Below are positions 49,590 through 59,754 of a DNA stretch of 64,000 nucleotides, piece after piece. Within the stretch, counting starts at the first letter, position 1, and each line of letters starts with the position of its first letter. Under the pieces are notes generated by a model, which was not told where the DNA came from, ran no database searches, and saw only the letters and a program-made list of their open reading frames with translations. The translations under genes were made by a program, and so were the position numbers. Origin of the DNA: Solen grandis (taxonomy: Eukaryota > Mollusca > Bivalvia > Adapedonta > Solenidae); the NCBI GenBank assembly GCA_021229015.1, contig CM037789.1:33678346-33742345 (forward strand), in the 5' to 3' direction.

Positions 49590-49964
49590 CTACTCTCTAA
49601 CAGGCTTGCCATCAATGTATAAAGTGTCATACACGAGCCATGCTCGCTTACCCTGATCCCTGGCGTCCTTCATCTTCTTCACTAGTGTCCTTCTTTTGTC
49701 CATAACTTCTTTGGGAAATTGTTCAAACATACTGAACCCAGATCCTCTTATCTCTTTCCACAGTCTTCTAACACTCTCACGTTCTTGGAAGAATATGAAT
49801 TTGGCCACAATAGTTCTCACTTTCCCTGGAACAGGATGGCTTGGCATTCGGTGCACTCTCTCAAACCTCATCGTTTCCACGACATCCTTGCTCATCTTCA
49901 GCGCTTTTTGTAGATGGTCCCTTAGCTTCCTCTCGGATACCTCCTACGTTTCGTTGCCCGCCAT
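49590..49964 (-). pseudogene. LINE ORF1 C-terminal part (L1-ORF1p/Transposase_22-like)
   Basis: ERKLRDHLQKALKMSKDVVE then FERVHRMPSHPVPGKVRTIV and AKFIFFQERESVRRLW resemble the RNA-binding domain of LINE ORF1 proteins (FERVHR and PR-IVAKF motifs). It ends DTLYIDGKPVRE and a TAG. The upstream part is truncated, and one stop lies about 100 bases before the ERK string. The endonuclease frame resumes in the same phase directly after the TAG. Confidence 0.75.
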
Positions 49965-50645
49965 CGGGTTGCTTGCAAGGTACGTTAACCAAGTTTTAAA
50001 ACCCGTTGCCACGGAGGTCTAGGTTTTCACATCTCTGCCGTTACCTACGAATTTAAGGAGAAGTCATCAGATACACATTATATGTGTCCAGTTTCTTTTA
50101 ATAACGATTGAAGACCTGCATATATTGAATCTTGATATTTATTTTCATTAGTTAATGCAAATAATTGATCCATAAAGTGTTTCTTTTGAACATATTACTG
50201 TTTTTTATTTTACAATAATAACAGTAGTTGCTCCCTGTTTTGTTTATGCGGCTCCATTTGCAAAATGAAAACCTATTCCATACTGTCGCCGCGTTTCCAA
50301 CAACAAAATATATGCGAGTATCATACAACGCAATTTCTGGTATCCGACTTTCCAAAAATAGGGTCGGGTAATAAACTAATAAGTTGGAAGGGGGCGTAAC
50401 TACATTTTCAAGAACATTTCATGTAAATTATCATCCCTGAAAGGGGATTTCCACAGAGAGCGGAAAACGAAACCTCTTCTGAATATTCTTCGTAATAAAT
50501 CTATTCAAATGAGATGTAATTACTTGATATCAATGCGTTCAAGGTAAGGGTGTGCTATTTATGGTGTAGACTAAATGAAGCATCAGCCTTTTTTTGTCTA
50601 TTTAAGGTTAGTAAAGAAGTCTAGGCATTTTCACTTAGGTCAGCA
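49963..50645 (+). repeat. Duplicated block, right part, copy 2
   Basis: Direct copy of 19447-20140. Small differences include GACGCC versus GTCGCC and short indels near 50610. Confidence 0.9.
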
Positions 50646-51415
50646 AGATATACACTCCTGCCCATATAAACACGCGGTTTCTTTGGCCGTTTTTTATGGT
50701 GTTGTAGACGGTTTCAGCTACTTCGATACTATATCGACATTCTTTTGTATAACTTAATGCAGTGTTCTAGATAGTGCATAGTTTTATAAGTTTTCATATG
50801 ACGTCATCACTTGAGCATATCTGACGGTAGCGGCCATCTTTTTGATCAAGTGCTACTGATAAGATCAGTTATGTATACTTAAAGGGAAAAGTTGATACAA
50901 GAATGGGGCTTTTAAAGTGTGCACATAAATAAAGTCACTTCTGCAATGTCTGCAACTTTCAGATAAATTAAAATTAAAATCGATGTTTAACTACTAATGT
51001 TGATGTTCATGAGTATAAGAACTATACTGATGTGGAGTCCGATGATACCAAATGTAGTTTATACATCAGCACACGATTAACGATCAATTATTACATTAAC
51101 ATGGAAAAAAAAATCATGTTAAAAATAGATCTATTAATATTTCCGTGATATATTGGTCAACGCGAAATAGCAGTCCGCGGTATAGCGGCGTTGTACTGTA
51201 CTAGCATTCACAATCAATTGTACGGGCAGAGGTTGCCCGTTGTACCAGTTAGCTTGTACTGTCTCGACAATGACCACCTTGCTTGCTGTCAGCCTTACAG
51301 ATTCCCTCAATTCCACAGAACTGCTTTGCAAACCTCACTTCCTGGTCATGGCTGCCAGAGGTGGGGGGCCAGGTTGCTGCAATGGACGGTGCTAAACTAG
51401 CCACCTTTTGTCAAT
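50646..51415. other. Unassigned sequence up to the gap
   Basis: It contains one isolated CRE (about 50800) and, at 51150-51415, a stretch of higher GC. There both strands are open (51134-51400), so it could be an exon edge cut by the gap. No domain is recognised in either frame. Confidence 0.4.
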
Positions 51416-51515
51416 NNNNNNNNNNNNNNNNNNNNNNNNNNNNNNNNNNNNNNNNNNNNNNNNNNNNNNNNNNNNNNNNNNNNNNNNNNNNNNNNNNNNN
51501 NNNNNNNNNNNNNNN
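51416..51515. other. Assembly gap (100 N)
   Basis: Exactly 100 N. It adjoins an inverted copy of the CRE-palindrome element, a likely cause of the break. Confidence 0.99.
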
Positions 51516-52180
51516 TTGTCCTTGGACCATATTAACATATATAATTATGTGTTTAAAAATTAGAAATTTGATGACGTCATATGACGTCACAAGACGTCCA
51601 TTTTCACAAAATATTTAAATCTATCGGAGATCTATATACTGACAAAATATCAACCTTCTGTCTCATTTAGGGACGATTTTATGAGCATTTATCAATTTGA
51701 CGTCCTTGGTTTGAATCTTGCATTCGCCATAGAACCTTGTGCTTTTCGAATTTTGAAAAACGGACACCGAGATGCACAACTAGAACTTAATATACACATT
51801 CTGTGAAAAATTGATAAAAATCGGTTTATTAATTATTGCTCTGGACCGCGTACAAACTTTTGTAGCAAATTGCCAAGTGTGACGTCATATGACGTCATAG
51901 GCATATGAAAATTATAGAATTTTTTAATTACGTATATGAATAGTATGCCATCGAAATTTTTCCGGGTGAGGAAGAAAAGAATAATAATAATAATAATAAT
52001 AACTAGATTTCATTCGTTGATACGAATGATAGGACTTTCTGCTAACATTGAAAAATATAAAGATTAATTCCGTTAGAAAGAATATATATTAAATTCCCTA
52101 CCTTTTACTTTTTTTTTTTCGTATGGACTTCTCATGCATGAACTTTTTGAAATAAGCCATATTCCAAAAATAAACAAGTA
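51516..52180 (-). mobile_element. Inverted fragment of the CRE-palindrome element
   Basis: Reading on the minus strand it matches about 31670-32210, including the 3' end of one unit (inverse of CTAGTT at 52011-52016 and the CATTCG hairpin) and the following (ATT)n start and one repeat. The distal side is lost in the gap. Confidence 0.85.
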
Positions 52181-52625
52181 ACTGGTGTTGCAAGCAACAC
52201 TTGAGTCCCCTACCGGTGAGGTGCATAATTTTTCCATTACCACAGCAACCAGAATTTTGGTCCAAGAAAAACAAGACTTTGGTTAAAGCAAATGTAAGGG
52301 AATATGTAAGTTATGTCCATTTAAGCAAGACTTACATGTAGAGTTGTTGTCTCTGCTGTGCCCACTATACAATTCATGCAAGCAAGACAGATGCAAGAAA
52401 TAGAATTAATAATAGTTAGCTTGCCTGATCCAAAATGTTTTTCTTTAGTCTTTAGTCTTGTTGATGAGAAATGAGAACTTTCACTCTGCATCACCACCCT
52501 GACTATATACATGCCTTATAAAATTTATTATAAAGTTATCGCGGTCGCGTGATCCCATTTTTTGCCATATTTTCACTATTTCCGTTACCATAGCAACAAC
52601 AATTTTAGTCAAAGAACAAAATTAA

Positions 52626-55256
52626 AACTAGAAGTCGTTTGTTTAAGATACAAACGAAGCGGCTTTCCGTTTGCTTAATTCAAAAGTATTGAATATATAA
52701 GTTAATAAAAGAAATGGAATAATGATACATAATGATGTAAGATTAAATACGTAAATCATCATTATCATAAATATAAACTTCTGTTCAAAAATAAGCTTAA
52801 ATCTTTTTTTTATTTTCATCTTCTTAAAAAGATATCGATAAAGCATATATATGGATCTTATTTGATTACGCAACTATTTACTTTCATGCAGAAAAAAACA
52901 TGAACATTTTAAGATACTACTATTCGAAGAATTTTTTCGTACGTTATTCAATCGATTTTATTTATTTTTTTATTCTTTATTTAATATCTTTTTCTTCGTA
53001 AGCATATGACTAACCAAATATTCATTGCAATTTGATCCACAATTAAAATTGTAAAGAAGAAAAATAAATACTTTGAAATCAATGACTTTCAACCTTTAAA
53101 TTGTTTTTTTTTAAAAAATGGAAACAAAGGAAGAGGTGTAAGCAAAAAAATGAAAATAAATTCTTATTTCTATGTAATTAACGTTATAAACGTCTTGAAA
53201 CTTTCAACAATTCATTTGCTTTATATTTGCTTACTTTCACAGATTAAAAAAGAAACTGTTAAACATTTAGAAAACATAAAAAATCAATAGGTAGATATAC
53301 ATGTATTTGTCATTTTCTTAAGGTTTGCAGAAAGCCGTGAAAGCAAATGCAATACGTTATCCGTATAGGTTTTCTGGCTCTAGTATAATTTTACTAATTC
53401 ATCGTAAATGTGACTCTTTTAGTAAAAAATGTACCACAATTCACTATTCAACGCAGGCACTCTTTCTTGCAAAAGAACAATCGGATCTTGCTCAACCAAC
53501 CCAATGACCGCTTTCATTTCTTTCTTCAAATTAATATATTTTCATGAATTAGCCCTATAAAGAAAAACATGAATAGGTCATGTTTGATAACGTAATCAAT
53601 TGAACTTTTCTGCGCATGTCAAGGCACGGCAATATTACTTATTGAAAGTTAATATGTCCAATCTTATGATTTTTTTAATGTACTTTGCTTACAAATCAAT
53701 GTTGTCATAAACAAGTGACACAACATAAATTCCTTAAGGTATGCTTTAGATTGCCACAATACTCATGACGCTGAAGCGCGAATACAAATTGAAATGAATG
53801 ATTATAATATTTCAACAACGGCAAAATCAAGTGACTAAAGAAAAGTATCTGTTTTGGAAGGACATAATTAGCTAACGTTCTATTAATCCAGAAAAAATAT
53901 CTTCGAGAATGTGAACAGGTTTGTTTTTACATTTTCAAGTAAGCGTTCCATCAAACATGAATATCTGCCATGTTTGATGACGTAATAACTTAAAATGTTC
54001 AAACCCTTATGAACGTACTAATTTTCGACATTCTTGAAAATTTTAAGTTCATTGATCTAATTGGCGATTTTATATGTTTTTTTTTTTTAAATAATTCTTG
54101 CTTTACTATTCAATATGGTCATAACCACGTGACAAATCAAACATTTCTCGCAGTATGCATCACTTCAATTTTAACTCTATCAATTCTGAAGATTTCAATT
54201 AAGATTGATTAAAAGTTCATGATACCAGAGCAAGAGAAATGTTAAAAAAATGCCTTTTTGTCTTTTTAATGACGTCATAACCACGTGACTTAAAAAAAAA
54301 ATCATTCAGAAAAAAAATGTAAACGTCTATGCCGATATGCTGTCCATTTTTCATGCTTCTAACGCAATAGGGGGCTTTGTAACATTAAAATGTAATTTTA
54401 GAACCTAAGTTCGAATCTTGGTTTTGCCATGGTATCTTTATATTTTCGAATTTGGAAATTTGAATGCCAAGGTGCACATCTACATCCTAAAATACATCTT
54501 CTGTGAAAATATCAAGATAATCGGACCAGATTTGATGGTTTTAGAGCGCGAACAAACTTTTTAAGCTGACGTCAAATCTGACGTCATTTGACGTCATTGA
54601 AAATTAAAAATAAATAAATTTATAAATTTAAACTTTTTAATCGCTGCAATATAATTTTCAAAAGATTGAGTCAAAAGTCATGATACCAGAGCGAAATAAT
54701 TTTTTTAAAAAGTTGCTTTTTGTCGTTTTTATGACGTCATAACCACGTGACTTAAGGACACATCCTTTAAGAAATAGAAAGAACACCTCTATGCCGATTT
54801 GCTGTCCAATATTCATGCTTCTTACCCATTAGGTGGCCTTGTAACATTAAAATATAATTTTAGGACCTAAGTTCGAAACTCGGTTTAGCCATTAAATCTC
54901 AATCTTTTCGAATTTGGAAATTTGAATGCCAAGGTGCACATTTACTTTCTAAAATACATCTACTGTGAAAATATCAAGAAAATCGGACCAGAATTGAAGG
55001 CTCTAGAGCGTGAACAAACTTTTGAAGCTGACGTCAAATCTGACGTCATTTGACGTCAATGAAAATTACAAACACTTAATTTTAAAAATTTATACTTTTT
55101 TGTCGAAACATTTTAATTTTCATGTTGCTTGGCCATTGGCAACATATATAAATTAACTCTTGAATTAGGTTGGAAGAAGAAGAATAATAATAATAATAAT
55201 AAGAAAAATAAACATAACAAACCCTATACGTTTTCCGCAGGTTTGCGGAAAGCCGT
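52626..55256 (-). mobile_element. Full-length subfamily-2 Helentron-like element, 2.63 kb, nested
   Basis: On the minus strand it starts ACGGCTTTCCGC (TTTCCGCA/TGCGGAAA hairpin) and ends with the CGTTTGT/ACAAACG hairpin and GACTTCTAGTT. Both ends match those of the 24008-43740 composite. The flanks join to a continuous copy of the host 160-bp repeat, giving T|T insertion without target duplication. The body holds two subfamily-2 repeats plus a ~720-bp 3' domain that begins with another CGGCTTTC-like string at about 53330. Confidence 0.75.
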
Positions 55257-55262
55257 AATGAT

Positions 55263-55680
55263 GTGCATAATCTACATATTGCCATCTAGTCATATACCAA
55301 GTTTCATCAAGTTAGCTTGCTTAGTTATAAAGTTATCATGGGATCCCATTTTTGCCATATTTTCACTATTTCCATTAACATAGCAACAACAATTTTAGTT
55401 GAATTAAAAAAAATAAAACAATGTGCATAATCTACACATTGCCATCTAGTCATAAACCAAGTTTCATCAAGTTAGCTTGCTTAGTTATAAAGTTATCGCG
55501 GGATCCTATTTTTGCCATATTTTCACTATTTCCGTTACCATAGCAACCACAATTTTAGTCGAATAAAAAAAATAAAACAATGTGCATAATCTACATATTG
55601 CTATCTAGTCATAAACCAAGTTTCATCAAGTTAGCTTGCTTAGTTATTAAGTTATCGCGGGATCCAGATTTGAGCGGACA
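55263..55680 (+). repeat. Three ~160-bp tandem units of the TIR element
   Basis: GTGCATAATCTACA recurs at 55263, 55423 and 55582, so the period is 159-160 bases. Each unit carries CAAGTTTCATCAAGTTAGCT and TTGCCATATTTTCACTATTT. Confidence 0.9.
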
Positions 55681-55747
55681 GACAGACGGACGGACAGACG
55701 GAGGGCAAACCTATAGTCCTCTCCGGTGTGAACACCGGTAGGGGACT

Positions 55748-56080
55748 AATAAATCTTTATTTTGATAAAGCTTTCTTATAACTTGACCAATTTTACTATT
55801 CTAGGTACCAAAATAAATGGCCTGAAATTCCATTGTAGCATATTTGGGTCTAGTTTTATAGGTATTCAAAATATAAACAATTAAACTTAAACCTCTTAAT
55901 TCTGCATATCTTTTTTTTTTTTTTTTTTCATTTACAGTCGCGGGAATGAAATAGTAAATGCTACCATGCAATAGAATCGTCGACGCGTGTAGCCTCGTGA
56001 GTAAAATTCAAATAACACTTGTACATACGATCGAGACGACTGTATTACACAAAGTTACTAAATTTTGCGCTTTTAGCTAA
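55748..56080. other. Short unassigned stretch
   Basis: AT-rich, with a poly-T run near 55910. No gene seen. Confidence 0.5.
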
Positions 56081-57096
56081 TGCCTAGGCACAGGGACTTG
56101 CTCCCATACACACACACACCACACACATCACACACACACACTGTACATACACTATCAACAAGGGTGGACATCTTTTCAGGGGTCGACTCGCTTCAACTCC
56201 GTTTTTTCAAATCATTCAAATAAAGCTATGAAGTTAACATACGGAATCACTCAAATATATATTTCTCTATCGAAATATACAAAATCGTCGTGAAAATAAT
56301 CCTCCTTTGTATGTTTATTTGTTTGAAATATATGCGAATCCGAGAAAAGGACAACAACCTGGACCAGCAGCGCAGTACATTTCGGGATGATTCGGATTTT
56401 TACGCTGAAATAAATATCACAGGGATTTGAAGTTCAGTAATTTAAAATAAAATTCTGAAAATAATAGTACTCCATACATACAAAACATATTTTTTCTTAT
56501 ATATACGGAATACTAAATTCTACTGAACTTCAAATCCCTGTGATATTTATTTCAATTTAAAAACACACACTCACAGACAAGTGAATTTATATCTAAGTCT
56601 TTAAATAATTTATTTTACAACAAGAAAATTACCAAGAAACAGCTGATTTCTCCATACTGCCTGGGTTTTTTTTTTCTTTCAACGCCCGAATAGTCAGCCC
56701 TTTAATAATTTAAATTTAACGGTTTGACAGATTGTGGGAAAATAATCGCAATATCGCCGACCAATTTCGCAGCGTAAAAATCCGAATCATCCCGAAATGT
56801 ACTGCGCTGCTGGTCCAGGTTGTTGTCCTTTTCTCGGATTCGCATATATTTCAAACAAATAAATATTCAAAGGAGGATTATTTTCACGACAATTTTGTAT
56901 ATTTCGATAGAGAAATATATATTTGAGTGATTCCGTATGTTAACTTCATAGATTTATTTGAATGATTTGAAAAAACGGAGTTGAAGCGAGTCGACCCCTG
57001 AAAAGATGTCCACCCTTATTGATAGTGTATGTACAGTGTGTGTGTGTGTGTGGTGTGTGTGGTGTATGGGAGCAAGTCCCTGTGGCCTAGGTCACA
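56081..57096. mobile_element. Large fold-back element with ~327-bp arms
   Basis: The left arm 56081-56407 (GCCTAGGCACAGGGACTTGC ... GGATTTTTACGCTG) is the inverse of 56770-57096 with few differences. A second, perfect 34-bp inverted repeat sits inside (56406-56439 and 56521-56554). CA/GT microsatellites occupy equivalent places in both arms. No transposase is present. The frame 56732-56926 reads across the right arm and is not a gene. Confidence 0.85.
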
Positions 57097-57965
57097 CATT
57101 CAGGATTTTTACTGCCGTCCTTGATAGGACCATTCCCGATTAAAATGTGTCAAAAGTCTGATCAAGATCCTGTGATTCTTGGCTGGAAATTCAAACTTTT
57201 ATTAAAATTTGTAAAAAACATTTATTTAATCACGACAACAATCAGATATTGTTCAGGAGGCGTCCCGATCCAGCCGTTTCCAGCAGAATTCGTCCCGATT
57301 ATCCGTTCTCAATCCGATTCTGATCCGATACAGCAGAATTTGTCACGACATAGTCACGATTGTAATCCGACTAGACAAAATCGGCTGAGTTTCCCGAATG
57401 TTACGGGACGCACCTAACTGTCAGGAGTGCTTGGCCGACCTCTCCGGACCATTCCCGATCCGTAGGACTCTGTTACGAACATATACGACTGCGTTCAGAC
57501 AATGATAGGACATTGAGGATAGTAATCCGACTTTTTCGCTTTTCGTGTCGTAGCGCTGTCTGATCTCAAACGGGAGCCATAATCGACACTGTGTGAACGC
57601 CGCATTACAGACAAATTAGCTTGCAGCGTCTTGAACGGATGACATGTGTTGATCATTTTGTTTAAAACGTCTACACTTATACACGCTCATGGTATCTCAA
57701 GCTGGCAATTAAATTACATTGTACTATAACATATATTTTCACATAGGTTATCGTTTATCATAAATTTGGAATATAGCTTGTACAACATTTATCGATAGAT
57801 GCAACAATAAAGTCGGGAAATTGCAATGTTTCAACAACGGTCTAAATGACATGTGTCAAAACGCTCAAAGGATTATGGGTAACACAATGCTGCAACTGAT
57901 ATTCATAAGTAACGTAAATAAAATGATTTGACAAAACATTAAATCATTGTCAACACTTGTTTAAT
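57097..57965. other. Unassigned sequence of higher GC
   Basis: 57250-57600 is rich in CCGATT/CCGATC strings and has a plus-strand open frame (57121-57417) without a recognisable domain. It is probably an old repeat. 57600-57965 has nothing notable. Confidence 0.4.
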
Positions 57966-58260
57966 TTGTTTGTTTGTTTGTTCGGTTTAACGTCCCACCG
58001 ACAGTATTTCAGTCATTTGGAGACGATGTCTACTTAATGCAGTTATAGTGCTGCCACACTGCAGTATCACGTCGTAGACATGTGGCATGATATCACACCC
58101 AGTCACATTATCCTGATACCGGGCCAACCAGTCCTGCAACTACCCTTATATGCTAAGTGTCAAGCAAGGGAGCTATAACAGTACCATTTTTTACGACTTT
58201 GGTATCGAACCCACGACCTCCCGCTCTCGAGGCGGACGCTCTAAACACTCGGCCACCGGG
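57966..58260 (-). mobile_element. tRNA-derived SINE, family B, full length
   Basis: Minus-strand copy with a complete body, about 80 bases longer than the 10303 copy. It starts (in reverse) near the tRNA head with a GCGTCCGCCTCGAGAGCGGG anticodon region and a B box GGTTCGATACC. It ends in GGGACGTTAAACCGAACAAA and a (CAAA)n tail, a typical SINE 3' end. Confidence 0.85.
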
Positions 58261-59254
58261 AACGGTACACCTGTTTAGCTAGTAATATCAATATGATATA
58301 AGTAAAAAGTTGTTTTCAATTTATATGACTAATACATATCTGTAAACTTACATTTTCCGAAAATGCTTCAATTAAGGTGAAAGCGAAAGTAGGATATTTT
58401 ATGAAAATTCTTACAAATGGCTTTATATTCGTATTTTTTATGTAACTTCCTTATACTTTGATCAATTTCAAAACTTAAGGTACCAAAATAATCGTCTTAA
58501 AATTCTCTACATCTCATTCGCTGAATGTGTTGACTTATTTCATATGGGTTTTAAGATATAAGCCGTGAAACTCTTACATAACGACAAAATCGCTGAAATT
58601 CTACATGTTTAAATTCTTATTTTTGATGTAACTTCCTTATACTTGGATCAATTTCAAAACTTTAGGTACCAAAATAATCGTCTTAAAATTCTCTACATTC
58701 CACACGATTTATCTATAGGAATATTTTTAATACTTTTTGAGATACAAGCTCTTAAACCTCTTGAAAAATGAAAAAATCACCAAAGCTATATGCACGAATT
58801 TTGTTTTTTCCCCATTACTCCATGAATCTTAGGTCAATCATTAAACTTTAAGCATCAAAAGAACGGCCAAACATTGCTCTACAAATAATATTCATCATCA
58901 TATTTTCAAAAATCAAAGAATTTCGAGATATAAACTGTTAAACACACTGAGGGTTACCGAATTTTGTTTTTTTCCGCCATAACTCAACCGATTCAACCCC
59001 GATCATCAAAATCTAAATATAATCTGAAAGGTCTTTTTAAGCACTACAAATTATACGCATAGTGTCTCGATAGAATATTTACCGTTTTTGAGATACTTAA
59101 GGCCGAAGAAAAACCCGATAATTGATATATGACCTTGACCTTTGGGATTTTCCGGAAACGGAAGTGACATGGCTCTATAGATTTTTATACTGCATCTTCA
59201 GACAAAATTTCAAGTAAATCATGCAAAAAATAAAGCCTACAGGGCTTAAAAACC
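58261..59254. repeat. Degenerate tandem repeat (~180 bp)
   Basis: AACTTCCTTATACTT(T/G)GATCAATTTCAAAAC and GTACCAAAATAATCGTCTTA recur at about 58442 and 58625, with weaker relatives downstream and at 55780. It continues into the CRE-palindrome element without a clear boundary. Confidence 0.6.
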
Positions 59255-59754
59255 GTTAAGTTTTAATACGAAAGTTTTAAGAGCATTATGACGTCATGTG
59301 ACGTCATATCGCGTTCATCTTTTCAGAATGTATAGAAGATCTGGAAACTAATATTCAGCCTAAATCTCAGCTTTCTAGCTTTTCTGGAAGCGATTTTATA
59401 CGCATTTGAAATTTGACGTCATAGGTTCGAATCTTGGATTCGCCATAAAACATTTGCCTTTTCGAATTTGGAAAAACGGACATCGGGATGCACAACTAGA
59501 GCCTAATATACACATTCTGTGAAAATTTGATGAAAATCGGTCAAGAAATAATGGCTGTAGACCGCGTACAAACTTTTTCACCTGACGTCAAATCTGACGT
59601 TATATGACGTCATATGAATATGTAATACCTTGCATCCGAAAGCACATGGTTTGAAATATATGCCATAAAATTTTCATTGTTCTGAGTCAATGGCAACACC
59701 TCGAAATTAACACAAATATAAGAGGAAGAAAAAAAGAATAAGAAGAAGAAGAAT
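59255..59754 (-). mobile_element. Partial CRE-palindrome unit, inverted
   Basis: On the minus strand it starts with the CTTCTT microsatellite and TTAATTTCGAGGTGTTGCCA, matching 24170-24360, and carries palindromes near 59290 and 59590. Its 3' end is not seen. Confidence 0.75.

Larger units (their letters stand above)
44689..49964 (-). mobile_element. Decayed, 5'-truncated APE-type LINE (CR1/Jockey-like)
   Basis: On the minus strand the order is: end of an ORF1-like domain, an AP endonuclease, reverse transcriptase, a C-terminal CCHC-like zinc motif, a ~1.6-kb 3' region, and a tail of AATAAAATATCTGTTCTGTTCT type. The short TTCTG-type tail repeat is typical of CR1/L2-like LINEs. The copy is broken by several frameshifts and one internal deletion. 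The 5' truncation at about 49964 joins ATCGGGTTGC of the host block. Relative to the paralogous block, 940 bp of host sequence is missing at the insertion. Confidence 0.85.
52204..55747. mobile_element. TIR element with ~160-bp core repeats, split by a nested insertion
   Basis: AGTCCCCTACCGGTG (52204-52218) and its perfect inverse CACCGGTAGGGGACT (55733-55747) bound the element. Its core is a ~160-bp tandem repeat (CATATTTTCACTATTTCCGT, TACCATAGCAAC). The right part ends in a GGACAGACAGACGGACGGAC string and a CCGGTG/CACCGG hairpin. Removing the nested copy at 52626-55256 leaves about 0.9 kb. A related copy is at 63270-63475. Confidence 0.7.

Noticed and set aside
51134..51400. Both-strand open frames next to the gap
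   Set aside because: The composition is suggestive, but no domain, splice site or start supports either strand, and the sequence is cut by the N run.
56732..56926. 64-aa ORF in the fold-back arm
   Set aside because: It lies in an inverted-repeat arm with no domain; its mirror copy has no matching open frame that I could find.
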